A stretch of DNA of 47,257 nucleotides, taken from positions 1-47,257 of the forward strand of contig DATGIQ010000584.1 in assembly GCA_035295665.1 (NCBI GenBank), given 5' to 3'. Origin of the DNA: DATGIQ01 sp035295665. GTDB lineage: Bacteria; Planctomycetota; Planctomycetia; Gemmatales; Gemmataceae. Made by a program: the position numbers and the translations under genes. A model generated the notes under the pieces. The model saw only the letters and a list, made by a program, of their open reading frames with translations. It was not told the origin of the DNA and did no database searches. Positions 38,623 through 47,257 of this stretch are shown here, one piece after another; the stretch's first letter is position 1; the number at the start of each line of letters is the position of its first letter.

Positions 38623-39432
38623 TCATCCGAGCCGTGTCAAAATCTCCTCCGCCGCCACAATCACCCGCCGGCCGTCTTCGAATTCGACCAGGACTTTGCG
38701 GGCCAGGATTTCCTGGGAAAGGACCCGCCCCTGGCCTTTGCGCGTCAGGAGCCGGGCGCCCACCGGCGGCAATTGTTGCTGAAACTCTTCATAGACATCT
38801 TGCTCGAAACGCAGGCAGCATTTCAATCGGCCGCAGCGTCCCGAGATTTTCGATGGATCAAGCGTCGATTTTTGCAATTTGGCCATGCGCATCGATACCG
38901 GCGGCATGCTGGTCATATGCGTGTTGCAACAGACCGGCTTGCCGCAATCGCCGTAGTCCGCCAAGAGCTTGGCCTCGTCCCGGACGCCGATCTGCCTCAT
39001 TTCGATGCGCGTCCGATATTCTCGCGCCAGATCCTTGACGAGTTCTCGAAAATCGACCCGCTTTTCAGCCAGGAAGTAAAACACAATCCGCTCGCCGCCG
39101 AAGATATGCTCGACATCGACCAACTCCATCTGGAGCTGGCGTTCCTGAACGATGGCACAGCATCGGTCCAGCTCCTGGCGCTCGGCGTCGCGAAGTTGTT
39201 GCTGTTGCTCGCGATCCTCCGCTCCGACGAGGCGCATGATCGAGCCCCGCGTCGCTTCCTGGATCAGCTCCACGGCGTGCGGATTGGCGTCGCACAGGAC
39301 CTGTCCGATTTCGTGCCCGCGCTCGGAGCGGATCACCACCTCGTCGCCCCGAGCGTATGCGGTGGTTTCGCCGGCTTCGTATTCGCCCAGAAAGCGCATG
39401 GCCCCGTGCCGGACGATATATTTGGAGGCCAT
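38623..39432 (-). CDS. PSP1-domain protein, RicT/YaaT-like
   Basis: A 269-residue protein of the PSP1/RicT family. In Bacillus, RicT is part of an iron-sulfur-containing complex (RicA-RicF-RicT) that directs RNase Y and competence. The cysteine clusters DCGKPVCCNTHM and RCGRLKCCLRFEQD, typical of the family, are present. Length is normal (about 270). The start at 39432 has GGGGAAG some eight bases upstream; a GTG two codons earlier is possible. Its role here is inferred from the family. Confidence 0.87.
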   Translation of the reverse strand: MASKYIVRHGAMRFLGEYEAGETTAYARGDEVVIRSERGHEIGQVLCDANPHAVELIQEATRGSIMRLVGAEDREQQQQLRDAERQELDRCCAIVQERQLQMELVDVEHIFGGERIVFYFLAEKRVDFRELVKDLAREYRTRIEMRQIGVRDEAKLLADYGDCGKPVCCNTHMTSMPPVSMRMAKLQKSTLDPSKISGRCGRLKCCLRFEQDVYEEFQQQLPPVGARLLTRKGQGRVLSQEILARKVLVEFEDGRRVIVAAEEILTRLG

Positions 39433-39585
39433 GGACACACTTCCCCGTCATCCTCGAATGGGCGGTTGCAGCAGACCCCACTGCTGTCGCCCTGATTCCC
39501 GGCTGACCATTGTAAGATACGCTACGGAGAATGAAAGGGCATTCCGGAATTCGCGTCCAGAAAATGTGTCTCCGGTCGGAATGGC

Positions 39586-40407
39586 CTAGTTCCACCTTCC
39601 GACAGCCTTGAGCGCCTGGTTCAGCAACTGACGTACGGCATCGTTGTCGGTACTACCCGGCGTGATGCTCAGGTAGGCCGCCAGGTGATCGATGGCTCGG
39701 CCCGGCTGGCCCGCGTGAACGAGGCTGACCCCCAGGTCCCGGCGCTGCAGGATGTCTTCTGGGCTCAGCTGCCGTAACCGCTCAATTACCCGAGCTGCTC
39801 GAAGAAAGTCTTTTTGCTGGAGGTAGACCCCTTTGAGATTCGTGAGCAAACGAAGCACCAGCAGTCGCAGCGGAACTGGCTCGAGCTGTTCGGGAGTGGC
39901 TTGGAAAGGCATTCCGGTGACCTGTTGGACCAGCGTTTCGCAGTCCGCCGGCGTCAGCTGGCGACCCCCATGGAACGGATCGAACAGGACCTCCTGTCCG
40001 TCGGCCTTTGCCATCGCCACAAAATGGCCGGGAAGGCCGATACCGGCGATCTGGAGTCCTGCCCTTTGGCCAACGGCCATCGCCACCAACGACAGCGTAA
40101 TTGGCAGACCCGTCCGGCGGTCGAGCACTTCATTCAGATAGCTGTTGCGCGGATCGTAATAATCCTGGATATTGCCCCGGAAGCCCATCTCATGGAATAG
40201 GTACCGGCAGAGTCCGAATACGCGGGCTTCAAGACTGCCGCGCAGATAGCGCTTCACCTCGTGTGCCATTCCGGTCAATTCGCTGAGATAGGCCTCCACG
40301 TCGACATTGGCGTATTCATCGCGCGCAAGCCAAAGGGCCAGCTCCGCGACATCGAGCGGAGCCGCGGCATCCTGGGCCAATTGATCGAGCGCCTGGTCGA
40401 GATCCAT
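39586..40407 (-). CDS. SirB1/transglutaminase-like family protein with C-terminal TPR
   Basis: A 273-residue protein of the SirB1 family (transglutaminase-like fold followed by TPR helices). Key stretches are YYDPRNSYLNEVLDRRTGLP, ITLSLVAMAVGQRAGL, GIGLPGHFVA and FDPFHGGRQLT. The C-terminal half has TPR-like helices (FLRAARVIERLRQLSPEDIL, RAIDHLAAYLSITPGSTDND). The canonical catalytic cysteine position of transglutaminases is not obvious, as is usual for SirB1 proteins. It is divergent from the oxidoreductase gene. Function unknown in this group. Confidence 0.83.
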   Translation of the reverse strand: MDLDQALDQLAQDAAAPLDVAELALWLARDEYANVDVEAYLSELTGMAHEVKRYLRGSLEARVFGLCRYLFHEMGFRGNIQDYYDPRNSYLNEVLDRRTGLPITLSLVAMAVGQRAGLQIAGIGLPGHFVAMAKADGQEVLFDPFHGGRQLTPADCETLVQQVTGMPFQATPEQLEPVPLRLLVLRLLTNLKGVYLQQKDFLRAARVIERLRQLSPEDILQRRDLGVSLVHAGQPGRAIDHLAAYLSITPGSTDNDAVRQLLNQALKAVGRWN

Positions 40408-40603
40408 ATGTGCATTGTAGCGGGGCAGGAAGGTAGGAAAGTAGCAGCCGCGGAGACCAGGACTCTCTGCACACCTTCCCTTTGCGCTTGATCTTGGTTA
40501 ATCTGCGACGAGAATGGCCATTGGTATGCCCCCTCGCTCCATCCTCTCCCATCGGCGGGCGACAGGATCCGGCTAAGGAGGCGCAGTATGAAAGGAAACG
40601 GTT

Positions 40604-41800
40604 ATGCCAGTCAACGCACCACTGAACCGCAAATTGCGTATGGGCCTGGTCGGCGGCGGCCAGGGCGCTTTCATCGGCCGGGTTCATGCCACGGCTGCAA
40701 TCCTGGACAACCGCGCGGTGTTGGTGGCCGGCGCACTTTCTGCAGATCCTGCCAAGGCCAAGGCATCGGCACCAGATTACGATATCAAGCCGGAGCGAGC
40801 CTATGCCTCCTACCAAGAAATGCTGACAGCAGAATCGAAATTGCCCGCTTCGGAACGGATCGACTTCGTGTCGATCGCCACGCCGAACCACACCCATTTC
40901 GAAATTGCCAAAGCCTTCGCGGAAGCCGGTTTCAACGTCATGTGCGACAAGCCCCTGACTTTCGATCTGGCCCAGGCGGAGGAGCTGGCCAAGATTGTGC
41001 AAAAAACGAGCGTCGTTTTCGCGGTCACACATAATTACACCGGCTATCCCCTGGTGCGCCAGGCTCGCGACATGATTCGCTCCGGTGAGCTGGGGGAGAT
41101 CAACGCCATCCGGGCTACGTACGTGCAGGGATGGCTTCGGCGGCGGTTGGAGAGGGACAAGCAGAAACAGGCCAGCTGGCGGACGGATCCGAAGCGTTCG
41201 GGAGCGGCCGGCTGCTTTGGGGATATTGGCACGCATGCCTACAACCTGAGCCGCTTCATTACGGGTCTGCTTCCGGACCAGGTCTCCTGCGTGCTGAAAA
41301 CGTTCGAAGCCGGCCGCGAGCTGGACGACTATGGCGTGGCCGCGGTCCGCTACCAAAACGGTGGCCTGGGCACGGTGACCGCCTCCCAGATCTCTCATGG
41401 CCGGGAAAACGATTTGTGGATCGAGGTAGATGGCACGAAGGGCGCCCTCGAATGGCACCAGGAAGAACCGAACAAGATGCTGTTTCGGGTTAATGGCCAA
41501 CCGCATCGGCTGTACACCCGCGATCCGAATGCTCCGTTCATGACGGAAACGGGTAAGGCTTCCTGCCGGCTGCCCAGCGGCCATCCGGAAGCCTTCTTCG
41601 AAGCGTTCGCCAATATCTACACAGCCGCATATGCCGATATGGTAACCCGTGCCGGCGGACACAAGATCGACGGCAGCAAGAGTCTTTACCCGAATGTGGC
41701 GGACGGGGTCGATGGCATGAACTTCATCACCCAGTGCGTGGCCAGCTCCAAGCAGGATGGCCATTGGGTGTCGCTGAAACATCCGCTGTGTCGTTCGTGA
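40604..41800 (+). CDS. Gfo/Idh/MocA-family NAD(P)-dependent oxidoreductase
   Basis: A 398-residue protein of the Gfo/Idh/MocA family, which oxidises or reduces sugars and related alcohols. The N-terminal Rossmann fold starts RMGLVGGGQGAFIGRVHATA. The conserved dinucleotide-site motif CDKPLTFDL includes the family lysine (E/D-K-P). The C-terminal domain has GGCFGDIGTH-like AGCFGDIGTHAYNLSRFITG, with the catalytic D and H. AAAGGAA lies about six bases before the ATG. The 3' end overlaps the convergent cobD by 74 bases. Substrate not determinable; these are numerous in planctomycetes. Confidence 0.9.
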   Translation: MPVNAPLNRKLRMGLVGGGQGAFIGRVHATAAILDNRAVLVAGALSADPAKAKASAPDYDIKPERAYASYQEMLTAESKLPASERIDFVSIATPNHTHFEIAKAFAEAGFNVMCDKPLTFDLAQAEELAKIVQKTSVVFAVTHNYTGYPLVRQARDMIRSGELGEINAIRATYVQGWLRRRLERDKQKQASWRTDPKRSGAAGCFGDIGTHAYNLSRFITGLLPDQVSCVLKTFEAGRELDDYGVAAVRYQNGGLGTVTASQISHGRENDLWIEVDGTKGALEWHQEEPNKMLFRVNGQPHRLYTRDPNAPFMTETGKASCRLPSGHPEAFFEAFANIYTAAYADMVTRAGGHKIDGSKSLYPNVADGVDGMNFITQCVASSKQDGHWVSLKHPLCRS

Positions 41801-42851
41801 CAACTGATGATCGGGGGATGGAAGATGGGATGCCCGGGGGCAGGACCGGGTACTCGGTACGGTCCATCGAATTCTGCTCCCAATCACGCCGTTTATTTTC
41901 CGTAAGGCGAACCGTCCACGCCCGGCAAGGAACCGCCAGGCTAAGGGCAAGCCAGCTTGTCAGCAACATCACGCGAATCGATTGCCGGACCTTGGTGGGC
42001 GTAAGCGGCTGCCCGGAATCGCCGAGGATCGCCTTGGGGGAAACCACTCCGCCATAACTGCTAGGGCCGCCGAGCTGCACGTCCAGGGCACCGGCCATGG
42101 CGGCTTCGGCCCATCCGGCATTTGGGCTCGGGTGCTTCCGGCCGTCCCGCCAACCCATCCGGAGGGCTTTTCCGCCCCTCCGGTAGAGCAGGGCGGCGGC
42201 GAGGCTAATCAGAAGATAGGTAATGCGTGCCGGAAGGTAGGTCGCCAGGTCGTCCATGCGAGCCGATGCCCAGCCGAACTGGACGTAGCGCGCGTTGCGA
42301 TAGCCGACCATGCTGTCGAGCGTGTTGATGGCCTTGTACGCCCATAATCCCACTGGCCCTGCAAGGGCCGCATAGAAGAGTGGTGCGACCACGCCGTCCG
42401 TGGTGTTTTCTGCCACGGTCTCGATGCAGGCCCGCTGAATTTCCTGCTCGGATAGCGCATCGGTATCACGGCCAACGATGCCGCCGAGCCGCTTCCGGGC
42501 CTCCGTTAAGTCACCCATCGCGCATGGCGTCAGGACGGATTGTGTTTCGCGAGCCAAACTGCGGGCGGCCAAGCCATAGTAGATCAGTACCGTGGCCGCC
42601 GCCCTCCAGGCCCAGGGATGCCAAGAACCGGCCAATTCTAAAATACCCCAGGTGAAACAAACGGTCGATCCCGTGACGATTGCGAGCAGAACGATGCCAC
42701 CGACCCGCGCTCCACAGAAACGGCGCAGCGGCGGTTCGAGCAACGGAATCAGACGGCCGATCCAGCGGACGGGATGGGGCCAGCGCGGCGGATCGCCAAG
42801 AACTTGATCGAGCAAAAAACCCAAGGCCAACGCCGCGCCGTCTGCCATCAT
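41727..42851 (-). CDS. cobD: Adenosylcobinamide-phosphate synthase CobD/CbiB
   Basis: A 374-residue integral membrane enzyme that joins adenosylcobyric acid with aminopropanol phosphate to give adenosylcobinamide phosphate. Features are DQVLGDPPRWPHPVRWIGRL at the start, VAENTTDGVVAPLFYAALAG, KAINTLDSMVGYRN and SPNAGWAEAAMAGALDVQLG. The usual length is about 310-320. The last 55-60 residues have no family likeness, and the final 25 codons are antisense to the convergent oxidoreductase gene, so the tail was probably added by loss of an earlier stop. The start has no clear ribosome binding site; the second ATG (42848) is possible. No other cobalamin gene is adjacent. Confidence 0.9.
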   Translation of the reverse strand: MMADGAALALGFLLDQVLGDPPRWPHPVRWIGRLIPLLEPPLRRFCGARVGGIVLLAIVTGSTVCFTWGILELAGSWHPWAWRAAATVLIYYGLAARSLARETQSVLTPCAMGDLTEARKRLGGIVGRDTDALSEQEIQRACIETVAENTTDGVVAPLFYAALAGPVGLWAYKAINTLDSMVGYRNARYVQFGWASARMDDLATYLPARITYLLISLAAALLYRRGGKALRMGWRDGRKHPSPNAGWAEAAMAGALDVQLGGPSSYGGVVSPKAILGDSGQPLTPTKVRQSIRVMLLTSWLALSLAVPCRAWTVRLTENKRRDWEQNSMDRTEYPVLPPGIPSSIPRSSVVTNDTADVSATPNGHPAWSWPRTG

Positions 42852-42942
42852 GGCGGACCATTTTAGTTATCCATTCGCCCATTGCAAATGTTTCCGCGAA
42901 CTGCCCAAGGATCGCCCCCGCTGTTTCCCCTAGCGGCGCGTT

Positions 42943-45900
42943 CTAAATGCAAGGCACTCCCGGATTCTTGATCTCCTTTCCGGCCTTGACGGCATTCGCC
43001 CACTCGATGTAATCCTTCGTAAAGTTCCGATACCCCGCGGTAGCGGCAAACAACTCGCCCTCGGAAGGCCATTGATAATCGGGCATTTTCATGACGTACA
43101 TGTTCCAGCCCTTCCACAGGAACATCATCGCATACAATCCCGGCAGGGAGACCCCATAAGCCCTGGCGATCATTCCTTGGAAATAGTAATTGGTTTCGTA
43201 GCCTTTCAACACATGTCCTTTGAGCGGCCCATCGTCGAAAATGAACGCATCCTTCTTCACCGAGGAGCCCCAGAAGGGCGAGTCAAATCCGGAAGCTGCC
43301 AAATAACCGTGACTCGACCAATCGGGGTAAGGATCTTGCCCTGTCGGCGGCACACGAGCCCAGCCGACGCCACGAGGAACGTAACTACCCTCTGCGAAGA
43401 TGTGCTTCATTAACAGGTTCATCTCGAACATCACCACGGCATTCCAGTAGGTTCCATCAATGTGCGTTTCCTTGCAGCAAGGTTTCAATCCGAGCGGATC
43501 GTCGGCACCGAGCGGGTTCTCGGCCAAGCAACCGTACAGGTTATTGTCGCCCGCCGCGAACGCCATCGGATCCTGTTGCAGCCACCGTCCAAGCACCGGC
43601 GAAAAGTCACGGTTGCGGAAGTTGTACAATCCGCTGACCGTGTCGAACCGTCCACCCTGGTGCAGATAGATCCAGTTCACCGAGCTGCTGCTGCGCGCGG
43701 ACCAATCGGGAGCCAGGAAACTCACCTGCCCATAGGGGTCATAAACATACCGCTCTTGCACGGTCCCGGTTGCATCTACGACGGCTGTGACATTCCAGTT
43801 GGCGTCTTGTTGCACATAAAGCCTGGTGCCATCGCTGGTGTCCCGCTCCACCATCGCATCTTCATACGCCGGGCTCCATACATATTGCGTCTGCATCTCG
43901 CCGCCACTCTGCTCCTCCACCACCTGCCAATCCTTGGAAAAGTACAGGTCCATGGTAGCCGTGGAGGTCTCCGTAATCCGGCGGCCGAGCGCATCATAGG
44001 TATACGTGGAGAGCGGACGGCCATCGCTATCCTCTACACGAATGAGCCGGTTCCAGGCATCGTAGACGAGCGTGTTGTCATTTTGATCCGTGACGGTATT
44101 GCCGTTGTTGTCATAGCCCGGCGTCGCCAATCCGCCGATCGACGTGATCTGGTTCTGCGCATCAAACGTCCGGTTTTGATCGATCCCATCGGTGGTCACC
44201 GTCTGCCAGTTGCCCAGAGCGTCCAGCGTCCACGCCTGGCTATGGCTAGGATTCGTGATGGAATTGTTGGACGGATCAAGCGCACCGCGCGCGAAGGCCG
44301 TCAGCTGGTTGAAATTGTCGTAGCCGTTGCCCGAGCCATTGGCGTGGTACAGTTCGTCGAAGGCAGGATTCACCACGTTCTGGCGGTAGAGGGGATTGCC
44401 ATCGGCATCGTAGCCATAGGCGAACTCGTCCGTGGCGGTGCCGGTGTTCGTGTTGAGCCAGAGTTGGTCTACGACCCGGCCGAAGCGATCCAGGCCGGTA
44501 TATTGGTCCCCGGCGTCGCCGGTCGGTTGGCCGGGTTGCTGGAGATAGGTCAGGTCCACGCCCGACTGCGGATGGGAACGCACCACGATTGTGCTCAGGC
44601 CGAGGTAGCGGTAGCTCTCCAGGATACCCGTGCTGTCCGAGATCGATGTCAGGCGGCCAATGGCATCGTCCACGCCTGCGGCATACGTGTAATCGATCTC
44701 TCGGCCGTTGGGATAGGTCATCGAAATCAAGCGGCTATGATTGGCGCCGCCGGCCATCTCGCTGTACGCGTACTGCACGGCCGGAGTGCTCGCCGGGTCC
44801 ACCGGCCCGGTGTGTGCCTGGTACTGGCGGACAAGCTGGCCCAGGCCGTTGTAAATCTGCATCACCTGGTTGACGATGTTGCCGCCGCTGGCCGCATCAT
44901 AGCTGGTGTACAGGTACGGCCGGCCTGCGGAATCGTAAGCCGTCTCCAGCCGGAGAATGGTGCCGTCTACCCCGCTCCCCAAGGTCGTGACGGCATCGGC
45001 GATCTGCCGGCCGAGCACATCATAGCTGTAGGTGTGGGTGCTGCCGTTGCGATCGGTCTTGGTGAGCGCCTCCCCCAGAGCGTCGTAGGTGTACGTCTGG
45101 GTGTTGGGCAGGCCATTGTCAGCGTAGATCACCGCGGCCAGCAAGTCGTTGGAGCTGATCAGGCCCGTGACGCCATAGACGTATTGCGTGGTCTGAGTCT
45201 GGTTATTGGGCAGCACCGCCGTTTGCGTCAAGACATGATCCGCGCCATCGTAGGTGTACACGGTTGTGCGATTGGTCGAATCCGTCGGCGTGCCGTCGCC
45301 GCTGTATCCTTCGATCGTCTCCACCGTGCGGCCTAGCAGGTCGTAGGTCGTCTGGGTAACAAGGCCCCGCGGATCAACGACATCTTGGATACGACCGGCG
45401 GGATCGTAATCGGTGTGCGTGACCAGCACGGTATCCGAGCCGGCCGGGGGCGCATCCGGACGGGTATAGGCCATGCCGCCGTTGGTGCCAACATCGACCT
45501 GGTCCGTTAACCGGTTGGCCGGATCATAATAACTGGCTACGTAGGACACGCGGGCCTTGGGACTGTTAGTCGGATCGCCCAGCGCGCCGGCCGCCGTCTC
45601 ATCGTGGAAGCGTTGGCGGGCAATTACCAGAATGGGATTGTTGTCGGCGTCGTACTGGGTCTCGGTCTGGCTCAGGACATTGTTGTTGGCCACGGAGCCA
45701 GCGTCCGCCCAGGTGGCATCGCCTTGGCCATCGGTCTGATAAGTGGCCACGAGCATTCCCGCGCCATCGTACTGGTTCTTGGTAACGAGTCCGCCCGGGG
45801 ACACTCTCTTGATGACATTGCCACGGTGATCGTACCAGCTGCTGGTGGTCAAGCTGGCCAGGGAGACGGTGCCGTCGTTTGGATCCACACTGAACATGTT

Positions 45901-47257
45901 GGTTTGGAAAAGCCGGCCTTGATCGTCGTACTGATTCGTGGTGAGAGCGCGCAGGCGATTGGCCGGCGGGCGATCCGGCACGCCATTGCTGACCGTGATG
46001 GAGACGCCATCGCCGTCGTACTCGCCCTGGGACAACGTTTTGTCAAGATTGTCATACACGGTGTACCAGATCGGACGGTGCGTGCCATTCGCCTCGACAT
46101 CCTGCACGCCCTGTTTGCTGGCCACCCGGCGATCGCGCCAATCGTAGAAGTCCTGAGTCACGCGCGGGGCTGCTCCGCCGCCGGGAAAACGGGTCTGCTC
46201 GGTCAAGTTGCCATCGCCGACCCCACCGTTGTCGTAAACCATGGCGCTGACCTCGACCATGTTCGACGGAGCCGTATTGTTCTCCGGTGACCAGTAGCCG
46301 CTGGCCGGCGTATCATCGGTCCCCACCCATGTGCTGACCATCCGGCCCAAGCCATCGTAGATTGCACGGTTAATCGTGCCGGTGGGGCTCACGGTCCGGT
46401 CGAGCCGGCCGCGTTCATCGTAGGCGTAGAACGTGGCATTGTAGTTGGTCCCGGCGATTCCCAGGTAAGGGTCGGTGCTATAGGTTTGACCGGACAGGGA
46501 GAAGTATCGATCGGTCTCGACAACTTGGCTGCCCGGACTCGTGAAGCTTCGCGACAGGCTCTGCACGTCGCTGATCGGTTCCGTTCCGTCAGGCCGGCCC
46601 GCGGGATCCACATGTGGGACAGCCGACATGGTCAAGACTTCCGTATAACTGGGCGAGTGATCCCGATCCTCGCGGATCACCTGCGTTGGACCGGTGGGCA
46701 AATTCGTGCCAGCCTGCCAACCGGGATACGTCCGCATTTCATGGGCCGGGTCGTTGTAGACGGTGTACGTGATGTTGCCGTTGGGTTCGGTCATCGCCGT
46801 CGTACGCCCAAAACGGTCCACCTCGTAGCGGGTGATCAGATGCCGGCCACCCCCTGCCGGCGTCGTCCAACCGGCTGGGAGATCCTGGAAGTCGCCGCTG
46901 CGGCTCGTATCGACATCGACAATCTGCTCGACGACGGCGCTGGTGCTCGGATCATAAGCCGTGTAGGTCAGGAAGCCGTCGCCGTCCCTTTGCCAGATGG
47001 GCCGTCCATCGACGTCATAAACGGTACTTTGTGTGTCGGCGATGCCGGGGCCGTTCTGATCCGCCGAGACCACCGGGCGGCTCATGGTCTGTGATTGCAT
47101 GCGCGTCGAGCCGGCAAACCAGGTGTAGCTGTAGCTGGTCGTTTCGGCGCCCGTGCCGTCCGCATTCCGATAGACCGTTTGCGTGGCGATCGGATACACC
47201 GCCGGTTCCGTCTGGGCCGGCACAACGGCGTTGAGCATGCTGTCTGAGAGAACCTTG
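42943..47257 (-). CDS. Rhs/YD-repeat protein, C-terminal part
   Basis: The last 1438 codons of a huge protein whose frame is open to the window end, so the start lies outside. It has many YD repeats, for example TQYDADNNPILVIA, YTYDGADHVLTQTA, HTYSYDVLGRQIAD and GYDADGNPLYRQN. The Rhs core end is YNFRNRDFSPVLGRWLQQDP followed by NNLYGCLAENPLGADDPLGL. After this core, about 170 residues have a different, non-repeat sequence, the place where polymorphic toxin domains sit in Rhs proteins. I recognise none of the known toxin families with confidence. The downstream gene is cobD after 91 bases, so no immunity gene follows. Rhs proteins form hollow shells around the C-terminal cargo. Confidence 0.92.
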   Translation of the reverse strand, partial: KVLSDSMLNAVVPAQTEPAVYPIATQTVYRNADGTGAETTSYSYTWFAGSTRMQSQTMSRPVVSADQNGPGIADTQSTVYDVDGRPIWQRDGDGFLTYTAYDPSTSAVVEQIVDVDTSRSGDFQDLPAGWTTPAGGGRHLITRYEVDRFGRTTAMTEPNGNITYTVYNDPAHEMRTYPGWQAGTNLPTGPTQVIREDRDHSPSYTEVLTMSAVPHVDPAGRPDGTEPISDVQSLSRSFTSPGSQVVETDRYFSLSGQTYSTDPYLGIAGTNYNATFYAYDERGRLDRTVSPTGTINRAIYDGLGRMVSTWVGTDDTPASGYWSPENNTAPSNMVEVSAMVYDNGGVGDGNLTEQTRFPGGGAAPRVTQDFYDWRDRRVASKQGVQDVEANGTHRPIWYTVYDNLDKTLSQGEYDGDGVSITVSNGVPDRPPANRLRALTTNQYDDQGRLFQTNMFSVDPNDGTVSLASLTTSSWYDHRGNVIKRVSPGGLVTKNQYDGAGMLVATYQTDGQGDATWADAGSVANNNVLSQTETQYDADNNPILVIARQRFHDETAAGALGDPTNSPKARVSYVASYYDPANRLTDQVDVGTNGGMAYTRPDAPPAGSDTVLVTHTDYDPAGRIQDVVDPRGLVTQTTYDLLGRTVETIEGYSGDGTPTDSTNRTTVYTYDGADHVLTQTAVLPNNQTQTTQYVYGVTGLISSNDLLAAVIYADNGLPNTQTYTYDALGEALTKTDRNGSTHTYSYDVLGRQIADAVTTLGSGVDGTILRLETAYDSAGRPYLYTSYDAASGGNIVNQVMQIYNGLGQLVRQYQAHTGPVDPASTPAVQYAYSEMAGGANHSRLISMTYPNGREIDYTYAAGVDDAIGRLTSISDSTGILESYRYLGLSTIVVRSHPQSGVDLTYLQQPGQPTGDAGDQYTGLDRFGRVVDQLWLNTNTGTATDEFAYGYDADGNPLYRQNVVNPAFDELYHANGSGNGYDNFNQLTAFARGALDPSNNSITNPSHSQAWTLDALGNWQTVTTDGIDQNRTFDAQNQITSIGGLATPGYDNNGNTVTDQNDNTLVYDAWNRLIRVEDSDGRPLSTYTYDALGRRITETSTATMDLYFSKDWQVVEEQSGGEMQTQYVWSPAYEDAMVERDTSDGTRLYVQQDANWNVTAVVDATGTVQERYVYDPYGQVSFLAPDWSARSSSSVNWIYLHQGGRFDTVSGLYNFRNRDFSPVLGRWLQQDPMAFAAGDNNLYGCLAENPLGADDPLGLKPCCKETHIDGTYWNAVVMFEMNLLMKHIFAEGSYVPRGVGWARVPPTGQDPYPDWSSHGYLAASGFDSPFWGSSVKKDAFIFDDGPLKGHVLKGYETNYYFQGMIARAYGVSLPGLYAMMFLWKGWNMYVMKMPDYQWPSEGELFAATAGYRNFTKDYIEWANAVKAGKEIKNPGVPCI

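Noticed and set aside
43462..45336. A 624-codon plus-strand open frame opposite the Rhs gene
   Set aside because: Shadow of the YD-repeat coding strand; no ribosome binding site or family.

Overview
The window looks like chromosomal DNA of a planctomycete, most likely of the Gemmataceae. The signs are a DUF1549/DUF1553-type protein followed by a DUF1501 protein, a DUF1559 prepilin-like protein with the H-X9-DG tail, an ECF sigma factor carrying a membrane-anchored C-terminal extension, many Gfo/Idh/MocA- and Rhs-type genes, and high G+C with long antisense open frames. No IS element, prophage, rRNA gene or CRISPR array was seen.

Region 1 (1-18890) is a mosaic of short transcription units. 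It starts with the end of a DUF4392 gene and a DUF1445 gene, which together are the two halves of D-glutamate cyclase. Next come a TPR protein and an HExxH protein (minus), a YiiX-like cysteine hydrolase and an MGT-type glycosyltransferase (minus), and the divergent ECF sigma factor. A CxxCH-containing alpha-alpha toroid protein, the DUF1549 and DUF1501 pair, and a CehA/McbA-type metallohydrolase with EF-hands follow. The rest is a relic of a cupredoxin gene, several envelope or pseudopilin-type proteins and a small lipoprotein.

Region 2 (18900-36210) is the core gene-expression cluster, read entirely on the minus strand. In transcription order it is tRNA-Thr(TGT), tRNA-Tyr(GTA), tRNA-Gly(TCC), tRNA-Thr(GGT), tuf, rpmG, tRNA-Trp(CCA), secE, nusG, rplK, rplA, rplJ, rplL, rpoB, rpoC, rpsL, a small zinc-ribbon gene and rpsG. 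The first five genes match the Escherichia coli thrU-tyrU-glyT-thrT-tufB unit in order and anticodon. A well-formed promoter (TTGCAA, 17 bases, TATACT) sits just upstream. Long spacers before rpoB and rpoC carry strong hairpins, one with the form of an intrinsic terminator or attenuator. Several core proteins are unusual. EF-Tu has a rewritten switch I. SecE has about six extra membrane helices and a C-terminal coiled coil. NusG and uL1 carry long N-terminal extensions. bL33 has three of the four zinc cysteines.

Region 3 (36512-42851) holds an MFS transporter, a Minf_1886-family and membrane-anchored protein pair, a PSP1/RicT-like protein, a SirB1-type transglutaminase-like protein, a Gfo/Idh/MocA oxidoreductase and a CobD/CbiB cobalamin gene with an extended tail. 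Region 4 (42943 to the window end) is the C-terminal 1,430 or so residues of a giant Rhs/YD-repeat protein with a unique C-terminal domain; its 5' end lies outside the window.
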